A stretch of DNA of 64,000 nucleotides from Candidatus Pelagisphaera phototrophica. Its GTDB lineage: Bacteria; Verrucomicrobiota; Verrucomicrobiia; Opitutales; Opitutaceae. How positions within the stretch are numbered: position 1 is the first letter of the stretch; the number at the start of each line of letters is the position of its first letter. This document shows, one piece after another, positions 26,742 to 35,265 of this stretch. A model generated the notes under the pieces. That model saw only the letters and a program-made list of their open reading frames with translations. It did not search any database and was not told the DNA's origin. The DNA is taken from positions 1,488,001 to 1,552,000 of the forward strand of contig NZ_CP076039.1 in assembly GCF_014529625.1 (NCBI RefSeq), given 5' to 3'. The position numbers and the translations under genes were made by a program.

Positions 26742-27647
26742 ATGTCTGGAAGAAAACCGTCGAAAAATGCGAGCAAATCCAGGTCTTGGAAAGATATCGA
26801 CCAAGACGTTAAGACGAAGAGCATGAGCTCAGCTGCTCTTAAGAGAGCGATTTTCTCTCGTTGCCGTAAATTTGCCTTCTATTCGATTCTCGTAATAGCC
26901 CTAGTGGGAGGGGCAAAATTATTTCTCATGACGGAAGGCGTTTCCACCGCGCTGACGAGAGCGGGAAAGTCGCTTCCAATAAAGAGTATCGAAATTGAGA
27001 GTGACGCTCTGTCCCGTGAATGGGTACTTAACTATCTTGGCCTAGATGGTTATGAAACGCCGAATTTGCTCGGTTTAGATTTGGGCAGTTTGAAGGAGAG
27101 ACTGGAACTTCAGGCACAAGTTTCTTCCGTCAAGATAGCCCGCCAGCTTCCGGATACGCTCTACATTGCTATTCAGGAAAGAGAGCCAATTGCCAAAGTG
27201 CTTGCGGAGGACGTTGAGCGTGGAAGAATTACGCTTCTTGTCGATCGAACGGGAGTCATCTATGAGGGGATCGGCTACGATTCGAAGCGGATTAGCCTAT
27301 TGCCTTTTCTGGACGGGATTCGATTGAAGCGAAACGAGGGTCAGTACGAGGCGATCACAGGTATGGAACATGTGGGCAAGCTTTTGTCTGAAGCCTTTGA
27401 AATCGCTCCACACATTTACCGATCTTGGAAAGTCGTTTCGCTAGAAGCGCTTCCGAAGTTGATTGTGAAAAGCAATTTTGCCAAAGAAATCATCTTTGAA
27501 CCGGTTTTAACGGACTACCGGCGCCAATTGGCTGAGTTGGATTACATAATTGATTACCACAAGAGTCATTCCTACAAGAGCATCGCCAAAGTGGACTTGA
27601 CGATGAATTCACAGGTTCCGGTCACAAACGTGGCAATGACTCGTTAG
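26742..27647 (+). CDS. ftsQ: Cell-division protein FtsQ (POTRA domain)
   Basis: Bitopic divisome protein of 301 residues. A basic cytoplasmic N-terminus (about 45 residues) precedes one membrane helix (about 46-65), then a POTRA-type domain (SLPIKSIEIESDALSREWVL through LPDTLYIAIQEREPIA) and the FtsQ/DivIB beta domain (LLVDRTGVIYEG, LPFLDGIRL). FtsQ recruits FtsL/FtsB to the Z-ring. Placement between ddl and ftsA is the classical order. Confidence 0.9.
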   Translation: MSGRKPSKNASKSRSWKDIDQDVKTKSMSSAALKRAIFSRCRKFAFYSILVIALVGGAKLFLMTEGVSTALTRAGKSLPIKSIEIESDALSREWVLNYLGLDGYETPNLLGLDLGSLKERLELQAQVSSVKIARQLPDTLYIAIQEREPIAKVLAEDVERGRITLLVDRTGVIYEGIGYDSKRISLLPFLDGIRLKRNEGQYEAITGMEHVGKLLSEAFEIAPHIYRSWKVVSLEALPKLIVKSNFAKEIIFEPVLTDYRRQLAELDYIIDYHKSHSYKSIAKVDLTMNSQVPVTNVAMTR

Positions 27648-27690
27648 AGTATCGAACTAGATACTACATAAATTTAAATCGCTTCCGAAC

Positions 27691-28893
27691 GTGTACAAAT
27701 CTAAAGTAATCGCGGGCATTGAAATTGGAACGAGCAAGATTTCCGTTTTGCTCGGAGAAATAGTGGAGGGGCGTAGCCTGAATATCATCGGCCTCGGACA
27801 GTCATCTTCAAAAGGGGTTTTGAAAGGGAATATAGTAGACTTTCATGACGCGAGCGACTGTGTCCATGCCGCAATTCTCTCGGCGGAGGAGCAAGCTGGA
27901 ATAAAGATAGATGGAGTTTATCTAGCAGTAAGTGGCAGCGATATCGAGGGATTTCCGAGCGAAGCCTCGGTCAACGTAACATCTCGAGATCGTCGTGTAT
28001 CCATGGAGGAGATTCACCAGGTGTCGACTATGGCAAAAGGTCGAGACCTGGCTGAAGACCGTGCGGTGATTCATCATTTGAGACGACCTTATCGTCTGGA
28101 TAATAGGTCCGTCGAAAAGCCATTTAATCTGGAAGGTGACCGGCTCGAAGCCAGCTATTGGACAGTTCATGGCAACGCGCGGAAGATTGGAGACGCGATC
28201 CATATCATCAATGGATTCAATTTGCATGTGGATGACGTTGTTTTATCAGCCCTCGCGGCGGGATCAGTAGTCGCGTCTGATGAAGAAAAAAAGAATGGCT
28301 GTCTCGTGGTCGATATTGGGCAGGGGGCGACAGATTACGCCGCCTACCAAGATGGAAACTGCGTAATGGCGGGTAGTATGCCAATTGGGGGAGACCATAT
28401 TTCCAATGACTTGAGTATCGGGCTTCGTATGCGCCTGAGCCAGGCAGAGAGTTTAAAGCATCGATACGGGACTGCGGTGGTAGAGCATAAGAACAAGAAG
28501 GAGAAAGTCTGGCTCAACAACGATTTCGAAATTGGGGACCGCCCAATTCCGCTTTGGAGCATCGAGAAAATCGTCGAGTTGCGGATGACTGAGATTTTTG
28601 AGGTAATTCAGAAGAAACTCGGTACCTACGGTCGGCGAGAAAGGCTTTCGGGTGGGGTGATTTTGAGTGGAGGCGGTGCCAACCTGATACGGAGCGATAA
28701 TTGTGCGGAGCTTGTGTTTGGTGTTCCGGCAAGAATTGGAGATAACGGAACGATGGCTTCTGGCGAATTGAGGGAATCTCAGTACAGCGTTGTTCTGGGG
28801 CTTCTAAAGTATGGGCTGCAATACCAAAGTAAAGTGGGCCCGGAAGGGCAACCTGCGGGAATAATTGGTAAACTGAAGGGACTATTTAACTAA
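27691..28893 (+). CDS. ftsA: Cell-division protein FtsA
   Basis: Actin-fold ATPase that tethers FtsZ to the membrane. Motifs: AGIEIGTSKISVLLGE (phosphate 1), the 1C-subdomain insertion (residues ~85-160), CLVVDIGQGATDYAAY (phosphate 2), GGVILSGGGANLI (adenosine) and the C-terminal amphipathic membrane helix IIGKLKGLF. The start is GTG at 27691; no convincing ribosome site precedes it, so translation may be weak or coupled. It is followed 16 bp later by ftsZ. Confidence 0.95.
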   Translation: MYKSKVIAGIEIGTSKISVLLGEIVEGRSLNIIGLGQSSSKGVLKGNIVDFHDASDCVHAAILSAEEQAGIKIDGVYLAVSGSDIEGFPSEASVNVTSRDRRVSMEEIHQVSTMAKGRDLAEDRAVIHHLRRPYRLDNRSVEKPFNLEGDRLEASYWTVHGNARKIGDAIHIINGFNLHVDDVVLSALAAGSVVASDEEKKNGCLVVDIGQGATDYAAYQDGNCVMAGSMPIGGDHISNDLSIGLRMRLSQAESLKHRYGTAVVEHKNKKEKVWLNNDFEIGDRPIPLWSIEKIVELRMTEIFEVIQKKLGTYGRRERLSGGVILSGGGANLIRSDNCAELVFGVPARIGDNGTMASGELRESQYSVVLGLLKYGLQYQSKVGPEGQPAGIIGKLKGLFN

Positions 28894-28909
28894 GACAAAC
28901 GGATTTAAG

Positions 28910-30109
28910 ATGTACGAAACCGAGCAAATAAAAATGAAGGTTGTTGGAGTCGGCGGTGCTGGTTCCAATATTGTAGATCGACTGATGCTTTCCAATCCCA
29001 ATGGGGTTGACTTGACCGCTATCAACACGGATGAACAATCCTTGGCTGGGTCACCCGTGCTTGATAAGTACTGTATCGGAAAGCGGGTTACGCGTGGGCT
29101 CGGAGCAGGGGGGGATTCGTCAATAGGACGGGAAGCGGCCTTAGCGGACAAGCAAGTCCTTGAAGGCATTGTAAAAGGCATCGATTTGCTTTTTATCACT
29201 GCAGGTTTGGGCGGTGGAACAGGGTCGGGCGTATCCCCAGTGCTCGCTGACTTGGCTTCCCAAAATGGAACGACCGTTATCGCATTCGTTACGATGCCGT
29301 TTACGATTGAGCGGGCGGGACGAGCAAAAGTGGCCAAGGATGGGCTGGAGCATTTGAGGGAGGTGGCTAATGCGGTAATACCTTTGCCAAACGATCTGCT
29401 CATTCAGGAGAGTGAGCCGGGAGCGTCGCTTCTAGACGCCTTTAGCCATGCCGATGCTTGGATCGAAAGAGCGATCAAATCGATCTGGTCGATGATGAAC
29501 AAAACGGGATTGATTAACTTGGACTTCTCTCAGTTGCAGCAGGTTTTTTCCCATCGTGCAGGAAAAACGCTTTTCGGGCTCGGTCAAGGTTCGGGTGAAA
29601 ATGCCGCGGAAGAAGCCCTTGAAAACCTAAAGCTCTGCCCCCTTCTTCACACTCCTGAGTTTTCAAAGAAGGCAGATCAACTCCTCGTTAATTTGGTAGG
29701 AGGAGCTGGATTTACTATTGGTGAAACGCAGCTAATCATGGACATGGTGACTGAGTCTTTTGGGAAAGACGCGAATGTCGTCATGGGAGCTGTGATTGAC
29801 GAATCACTTGGGGACAAGGTTGAGATCTGCGTTATTGGGACGAGCGATATTAGTGATATTTCGATCTTCAGAGGGCGAAAAAAACCCAGACCGCCCGTAC
29901 TCGAGGCTGATCCAGCCGAGCTGACTTTGCCCCAAAACAGGAAAAATAAGGAAATTCACGCCAAGAAGGTAAAGGTGGAGCAAGACGAGTTCTCTTTCAA
30001 TGAAGGCGATCCTCGAGGGGAATTTGAAGACACGGACGGATTTGTATTTGAAGGGCAGGACCTTGACACCCCTACGTTTCTGCGGCGAGGGGTAAGAATT
30101 CCTATATAA
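28910..30109 (+). CDS. ftsZ: Cell-division GTPase FtsZ, divergent T7 loop
   Basis: Tubulin-like GTPase forming the Z-ring, 399 residues. Motifs: KVVGVGGAGSNIVDRL, the tubulin signature GLGGGTGSGVSPVLA, and NAVIPLPNDLLI. A linker of about 70 charged residues ends in DLDTPTFLRRG, a clear match to the FtsZ tail peptide that binds FtsA. Two oddities: the N-terminal leader is very short, and in the T7 synergy loop GLINLDFSQL the second catalytic acid of N-x-D-x-x-D (E. coli Asp212) is Gln. GTPase rate may therefore be reduced or depend on another acidic residue. Last gene of the cluster. Confidence 0.93.
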   Translation: MYETEQIKMKVVGVGGAGSNIVDRLMLSNPNGVDLTAINTDEQSLAGSPVLDKYCIGKRVTRGLGAGGDSSIGREAALADKQVLEGIVKGIDLLFITAGLGGGTGSGVSPVLADLASQNGTTVIAFVTMPFTIERAGRAKVAKDGLEHLREVANAVIPLPNDLLIQESEPGASLLDAFSHADAWIERAIKSIWSMMNKTGLINLDFSQLQQVFSHRAGKTLFGLGQGSGENAAEEALENLKLCPLLHTPEFSKKADQLLVNLVGGAGFTIGETQLIMDMVTESFGKDANVVMGAVIDESLGDKVEICVIGTSDISDISIFRGRKKPRPPVLEADPAELTLPQNRKNKEIHAKKVKVEQDEFSFNEGDPRGEFEDTDGFVFEGQDLDTPTFLRRGVRIPI

Positions 30110-30236
30110 ATTGGCATAGTTTGCGCCGGCAGAGCCGTTTGGGTGCGCTCGGCGGTGCTCAGTAATTTAGGAGTTTGCATGCGATTGGCTCCCTTTAAAA
30201 TTAGAGAGGTGAATTTTGTATTCCCGTTTTAAGCGG

Positions 30237-31200
30237 ATGACTCGGTAGAAATTTTGGGCAATATTCTTTTTCTATCTACCAGTTGTGATTTATCTTTTGT
30301 GGAAAATGCTGTGTAATCGGTTTGTAACGCTTCTTACCGCTGTCAACCCTTGCATGCCTGAGAGTGGACTCGTCTACGAATCCAAAGGGGAGATCCTCTC
30401 CCATTTGGAGAAGCATGGATCTCCGGTCGGAAGATTCGGAATTATTTCCAAAGATTAGGATTTGGATAGGAAATTAGCTTGTATTGAAGCTTTTAAGACA
30501 GCGTACGGTCTAGACTGCCCATTTGCGATAAAGGCCGATGTAGGACAACGAGGCGAGGGCGTCTCGATTGTGAAATCGATGGAGGCTGCTAGAGGTGTAT
30601 TCGAGTTTCATGACGAGGACCTCACTCTGCAGGAATTCCTTCCAGGCAAGGAATACGGTGCATTTTACTACAGAATCTTGGGGAAAAAGAAGGTCACGTG
30701 TACTCCGTGACCGACAAACGATTTGTTGCTATTACAGGTGATGGAAGCTCCACTCTTTAAAAATTAATATTGCGAGACTAAAGGGCGGTCTGTACAACCC
30801 GATTCTATTTGGATGCTCACCAAAAGAGCCTAGATCATGCTCTTCCTAGAGGAGATGTGTTCCCATTGACTGAATTAGGTGCGCAATGCAGGGGCGTTTT
30901 TTTATGGATGGCACGAAATTCATTACTCCAGTTCTAGAACGTTTCATTGATGATATGAACCGTGGGGTGGATGGTTTTTACTTTGGGCACAATGATTTTA
31001 GAGTTCCTTCGGAAGAAGATTTGATGAACGGCCAGAACATTAGGATAATTGAACTCAACGGGTTCACTTCAGAATCAACTAATATCTATGATCCGAAACA
31101 CAGCTTGTGGTGTGCCTACAAGACGCTTCTCAAACAGTACGATCTAGCTTTCGAAATCGTTCAAAAGAGCGAATCCTCGGAAATAGCCCCTCGAAGCTAA
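30237..31200 (+). pseudogene. Decayed membrane-anchored ATP-grasp (D-Ala-D-Ala ligase-like) gene
   Basis: Remains of an ATP-grasp protein scattered over frames. Fragment 1 has a membrane helix (FFFYLPVVIYLLW) and TLLTAVNPCMPESGLVYESK; fragment 2 has FAIKADVGQRGEGVSIV and LTLQEFLPGKEYGAFYY; fragment 3 reads GHVYSVTDKRFVAITGDG and RFYLDAHQKSLDHALPRGD; fragment 4 reads FIDDMNRGVDGFYFGHNDFR, IRIIELNGFTSESTNIYDP. Disruptions are TAG at 30246 and 30456, a one-base shift near 30681-30694, TAA at 30758 and 30779, and a shift at the seven-T run 30897-30903. Order and content match one protein, so this is one decayed gene downstream of ftsZ. Read-through cannot explain the frame changes. Confidence 0.85.
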
Positions 31201-31303
31201 CTTCAATTTTCAGGCTTTGTTGGAGATAATTCTCAGGTAAAGGTCCGGCGGGCTAATGCTAGGGTTTGAATGGCAGCAGATCCGCAATTAAAAGGTTTAA
31301 ACC

Positions 31304-32074
31304 TTATCCTTCGGATGGGAAGGCATCGGCTTCGGGCTTCTTGTTGATGCCGCGCTTTATGAACTGAACCACTTCGTCTTTTTCCTTTAATCTAACACTG
31401 TGATTGGTTCCAGTGTCTTCACCTACATAGTCCGCTACAGATGCTGCCATTATGGGAAGATACTCTCTGAGATCATCATTCTCATCGTAGTTCTTCACTC
31501 GCACGCTCCAAATTTCCTGTGCGGGAATGTCACCGCTCTGTTCGAAGAGATTCTCCTTGGCAGTCAGCTCCATGTATTTTTCGTTCACGATAACGGAAAC
31601 CAACCTTTCCTGATAGCCAATCAACTCGCGCGATCGAGCTCCTGGAACCCGAACCGTGTAGGTGATCACACGGCCAGTTTTGGGGTCTCTTTGAGAAACG
31701 GTTTGGATTCTATCTGGTTGCTGAATGGTTGCAAACACGGGTTCCTCTACGACTTTGAATTCCCTTCTTGGCGGCTCCATCCCATAGTCTACTTCGACAA
31801 CCATGTCGGCGTCTTGCGCGTTCAGGGCTTCGTACATACCCTTTCCGGAAAGTGCGGTCTTAATGTAGGCGACGGTCTCTTTGTAACGCAGATCGTTGAC
31901 GTCCGCTTCTGGGTCACGAGGTACGATCACATAGGATTCCGCATCGTTCACCGCAGGGTTTGTAATCGCATCCACTTCCATTTCGTAGGTTGTGTTGCAC
32001 CCGCTTAGCACCACGATGGCGAGAAACGCTCCGATCGTGAAGTAAAATTCGTTCTGGAAGCGCTTCATCGTCAT
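31304..32074 (-). CDS. Lipoprotein, DUF4136-like
   Basis: A 256-residue exported lipoprotein. The N-terminus has a basic start and hydrophobic core ending in a lipobox (VLSGC, Cys about residue 26). The body has the repeating pattern seen in DUF4136 lipoproteins (YVIVPRDPEADVNDL, TALSGKGMYEALNAQDADMVVEVDYG) and a conserved-looking RDPKTGRVITYTVRVPG strand. It is probably held in the outer membrane facing the periplasm. It is followed on the same strand, upstream, by a second lipoprotein gene (30 bp apart), likely one operon, and is divergent from the proton-channel module. Confidence 0.65.
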   Translation of the reverse strand: MTMKRFQNEFYFTIGAFLAIVVLSGCNTTYEMEVDAITNPAVNDAESYVIVPRDPEADVNDLRYKETVAYIKTALSGKGMYEALNAQDADMVVEVDYGMEPPRREFKVVEEPVFATIQQPDRIQTVSQRDPKTGRVITYTVRVPGARSRELIGYQERLVSVIVNEKYMELTAKENLFEQSGDIPAQEIWSVRVKNYDENDDLREYLPIMAASVADYVGEDTGTNHSVRLKEKDEVVQFIKRGINKKPEADAFPSEG

Positions 32075-32104
32075 CGGTTAAAATATGAAACAGCAGGCAT
32101 TCAC

Positions 32105-32695
32105 CTACTCTAGATCACTCGTTATGGATCCACTCTCGGACTCTAATGCCGCCAGTTCTTTTTCTAGGCGGGCAATTTCAGCGAGAGCGTCCTTCTCCCG
32201 TTGCTCCATCTCGTCGAGAGCCTTTTTCCGGTCAATGGCGGCTTGTCTGACAGCCTGCAATGCTTTCAGGCGCTCCTCTGCTGATTCGGCACGGCCGGAC
32301 ATTTCTTCAAGCTCTGCGTTTGAAATTCGAAAGCCTTCTGCGATTTCAAGCTCTTCCTGCAGCTCTGCCTTTTCCTTGTCGATAGCCCTTTTTTGCATTG
32401 CAATTGCTTGGTTGTAAGCACGTTGCTGAGCTAGCGTATCCTGTCGTTTGTTTTCTTTGTTCTGTTGGATCGCCCCAACGGTGGCACCAATGGCGGCCCC
32501 GGCAGCTCTAGCAGCAAGAAGCCCGCCTGTGTCTTGGCCCGTTACCAAACCTCCAACGGCACCGATGGCAGCTCCCGTGCCGGCTCCTTTGACCGTTTTA
32601 GACGCCGCAGGACCTGCGCAACCCCACTGGAAACTCAGGAAGGCCAAGACGAGGGCTGCTGCGGTAGTGTTTTTTAAGGTTTTCGACCGATTCAT
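32105..32695 (-). CDS. Lipoprotein with glycine zipper and coiled coil
   Basis: A 196-residue protein with signal peptide and lipobox (QWGCAG, Cys about 26). Residues 33-80 are a glycine-zipper segment (GAGTGAAIGAVGGLVTGQ, AAGAAIGATVGAIQ) that usually inserts into or spans membranes; residues ~80-190 form a long charged coiled coil (EKAELQEELEIAEGF, KALDEMEQREKDALAEIARL). An outer-membrane or periplasm-spanning structural role is likely. It is first in a two-gene lipoprotein operon and starts 220 bp from the divergent proton-channel gene, so the two units may share regulation. Confidence 0.75.
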   Translation of the reverse strand: MNRSKTLKNTTAAALVLAFLSFQWGCAGPAASKTVKGAGTGAAIGAVGGLVTGQDTGGLLAARAAGAAIGATVGAIQQNKENKRQDTLAQQRAYNQAIAMQKRAIDKEKAELQEELEIAEGFRISNAELEEMSGRAESAEERLKALQAVRQAAIDRKKALDEMEQREKDALAEIARLEKELAALESESGSITSDLE

Positions 32696-32921
32696 ATCTG
32701 TGAAAATAACTACGCAACCGCGCGATTGATTGGATTCGTTGTTATGGTGGGATATGTAGACTTATTTCTGACATTTGTAAATCCGCTTTGTTGCCGATAT
32801 TTTTCAGTGAATCCGTTAGGTGCCCTCGTTCGTATTGTTTCTCGTAACGAGTGCTGGATTTCATTGTCAGATTAAGTAATGTGACTAGTTTATAAAGTGT
32901 TAGGTTCGGCAACTATTGAAT

Positions 32922-33770
32922 ATGAAGAATAAAGGGTTTTTATCGCGAGATTTTCTAATTCAAACGGTGGGGCTAATTGTCTCAGTGATAGTTGTATTGC
33001 TCGTCTACAAGTTCTACATTTGGCCGGTATCGGAGGATATTGAGATTACCAATAGCATCCAGAAAAGTCAGAATTTGGATGGGGCTTTCATTCCGGAACG
33101 TTCGTTTACTGTCATTTTAAAGAACAACGAGCAACTGGCGTGCCTCATTCTCATGATGTGGGCATCGATCATTATGGTGTTCAAGTTCACAAAACTGTTT
33201 GGGGAACAATCGATGGCAGACCGCCATTTCTTGAAGATTTCCAGGGGTGAGCGAATCATGCCGGAGGATGCTTTGGCTCACTTTAAAGAAGTCGAAAGCC
33301 AAGTGAGGCGTACGCCTCGACTAAGAGGCAAAATCCTGCCTGACGTAATCCTCGCAGCTCTTCACCGATTTGATGCGACCCGTTCGATTCAAGATGCGGC
33401 CCACGCAGTAAGTGAGCGATGTGAAATGGCTTACGAACAACTGGAGTCTGATCTGTCCTTGATCCGCTACATTGCTTGGGCGATCCCGTCGGTTGGCTTT
33501 ATTGGTACCGTTCGCGGTATTAGTGAAGCATTGGGGCAGGCAGACATGGCGATCCAAGGAGATATCAGCGGTGTTACCTCGAGTTTGGGCCTAGCTTTCA
33601 ATTCTACGTTCATTGCGTTGCTCTTGAGTATCGCTTTGATGTTGATGGTCCACCTGCTCCAGTCGAAGCAAGAAACGCTAATTATAGACATGGAGGACTT
33701 GGCGACGAAAAGGGTGATAACGCTAATGAAAACTCCGGCTGCTGAGGGAAGCCAAATCAGCTATACCTAA
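32922..33770 (+). CDS. MotA/TolQ/ExbB-family proton-channel protein
   Basis: Inner-membrane stator subunit of the MotA/TolQ/ExbB superfamily, about 282 residues. Four hydrophobic segments: about 13-37, 72-93, 183-205 and 219-247. The third contains the family signature IPSVGFIGTVRGISEALGQ and the fourth SSLGLAFNSTFIALLLS. Relatives form pentamers around two copies of a partner with a single helix bearing a proton-binding Asp (MotB, ExbD, TolR). No such gene is adjacent; instead the two VWA proteins downstream have such a helix. ATG at 32922 is preferred over the in-frame TTG at 32916. First gene of a four-gene unit, 4 bp before the Hsp70-like gene. Confidence 0.88.
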   Translation: MKNKGFLSRDFLIQTVGLIVSVIVVLLVYKFYIWPVSEDIEITNSIQKSQNLDGAFIPERSFTVILKNNEQLACLILMMWASIIMVFKFTKLFGEQSMADRHFLKISRGERIMPEDALAHFKEVESQVRRTPRLRGKILPDVILAALHRFDATRSIQDAAHAVSERCEMAYEQLESDLSLIRYIAWAIPSVGFIGTVRGISEALGQADMAIQGDISGVTSSLGLAFNSTFIALLLSIALMLMVHLLQSKQETLIIDMEDLATKRVITLMKTPAAEGSQISYT

Positions 33771-33774
33771 AATT

Positions 33775-35265
33775 ATGGCGACGTTGGGTATAGAATTGAG
33801 TGACGTTGGCGTAAATTGCGTCGTAATTGAAGATGATGGAGCTTCACATGTTCTAAAGTTAGCAGATGGAAGTGATTCGTTTCCCGCTTATGCCTATGCA
33901 CGGGCGGGCGAGCTCACCTTTGGCTCTGACGCTCAAGAGATGGCGTTCGTCTATCCACGTCGGACTTGCAGCGAGTTTATTGATGACCTTTCCTTCCAAG
34001 CAACGAACCTAGATGGACACTACAGTCGGTTGATGTATTCGCAGCTTGCTTACAAGTTCTTTGTGGAGCTTGCGGATCGAATCAAGAACGAGATTGGAGA
34101 GATCGACGGCGCGGTTATTGCGGCGCCTGGGCATTATCTTGAAGAGAACGAAAAGTCTGAGGAGCGGTTGGGCTTGTTATTAGGGATTCTATCGGACATT
34201 GGCATTCCGGTAGCGGGAATCGTGGACATGGCTGCGGCGGCATTGTATAGCGAAGGTCTTTGGGATGTGCCTGAGGGAGAGCGTATTTTTCACGTAGACC
34301 TACTCTCCCAAGCAACGCACATCACCGTTTTTCACAAGCATTCAGGATTGGAGCGTGTTTACTTTGCTCGTTTACCCCAACATGGGTTTAGCAAGATGCT
34401 TGAACGCTTCACGACCTCGATGTCTAAGCGCTTCTTAGTCGAGACCTCGTTTGATATCACTGAAGACCGAATGATCGAGCGCGCATTTCACGCTCAAACG
34501 CGAGACATGCTTTTCAACCTTGGGCGATCCAATGAAGCGAGTCTGGAGGTCTCAACGCGCGAAAAGTCGCGCCAAATGGTGATTTCCAAAGATCTTGCAG
34601 CTATGGAGTTGGCACCCCAGGTCAAAGCGCTCACTCAAATGATTCTCAGAGCAGTGAATGACTATGCTAATAGCGACGAGGAAATCCAAATTGCTCTCTC
34701 GGGAAGGGCCGCAACGATACAGGGTTTGAAGTGCGCGATTGTTTCCCAAGGAATAGGTCTTGTGAAAGAACTGCAGCCGGAAAGTGGTGCTTTTGGAGCG
34801 GCGAACTATGGCAAAGATTGGGATGTGGTCCATAAAATGGAAGAGACGCGTATCGAAGTGGGTATTTCAATACTTGGAAATCCTGAGACTCTGGATGTGA
34901 GGCAGAAGATCGCGACGATCCGTGTTTCGAAGGATGGTCGTTCTTTGAGCCCTACTCATATCGTATGTGACGGGCTGGCCTACGAATTGTCCGGGGATTC
35001 ATTTTCTATTGGTATCGGCGAGAGTGAATTATTCGATCTCGTAGCGGATAGCAACATCGTGGGAAAGCCCGTCGAATTGTGCAAGTTGAAATTGGCAGGC
35101 GAGCGCTGGACTCTTGAGGCTTCTGAAGGAGCGGCTTTTGATGGCGAGAATGACGCTATCTTGAAAGCCGGAGACGCGGTTGAAGTGCTCATGCAGGGTT
35201 CTCGAAAACGACTGCTCTTAATCCACTGCATTGATCTTGGAAATCAGGGAGGAGATTCCGCATGA
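33775..35265 (+). CDS. Hsp70/actin-fold-like protein with degenerate nucleotide motifs
   Basis: A 496-residue cytosolic protein. Its N-terminal ~370 residues follow the Hsp70 actin-fold layout: GIELSDVGVNCVVIED (where Hsp70 has phosphate-1 GIDLGTT), GAVIAAPGHYLEENEK, GIVDMAAAALYSEGLW (compare EPTAAAL), IFHVDLLSQATHITVF (compare DLGGGTFD), and IQIALSGRAATIQGL (adenosine region). The glycines that bind ATP phosphates are largely missing, so ATPase activity is doubtful. The C-terminal ~120 residues are beta-rich (THIVCDGLAYELSGD) and unassigned. The gene is coupled to the first VWA gene by ATGA, so it works with the channel/VWA proteins, perhaps as cytoplasmic scaffold or gate. Confidence 0.65.
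   Translation: MATLGIELSDVGVNCVVIEDDGASHVLKLADGSDSFPAYAYARAGELTFGSDAQEMAFVYPRRTCSEFIDDLSFQATNLDGHYSRLMYSQLAYKFFVELADRIKNEIGEIDGAVIAAPGHYLEENEKSEERLGLLLGILSDIGIPVAGIVDMAAAALYSEGLWDVPEGERIFHVDLLSQATHITVFHKHSGLERVYFARLPQHGFSKMLERFTTSMSKRFLVETSFDITEDRMIERAFHAQTRDMLFNLGRSNEASLEVSTREKSRQMVISKDLAAMELAPQVKALTQMILRAVNDYANSDEEIQIALSGRAATIQGLKCAIVSQGIGLVKELQPESGAFGAANYGKDWDVVHKMEETRIEVGISILGNPETLDVRQKIATIRVSKDGRSLSPTHIVCDGLAYELSGDSFSIGIGESELFDLVADSNIVGKPVELCKLKLAGERWTLEASEGAAFDGENDAILKAGDAVEVLMQGSRKRLLLIHCIDLGNQGGDSA

Noticed and set aside
30246..30458. Amber codons read through (pyrrolysine or suppressor) in the ATP-grasp gene
   Set aside because: TAA stops and two frameshifts also interrupt the gene, so decay explains it better.
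31400..32417. Rightward frames opposite the two lipoprotein genes
   Set aside because: The leftward frames have signal peptides and lipoboxes; the rightward ones are antisense shadows.
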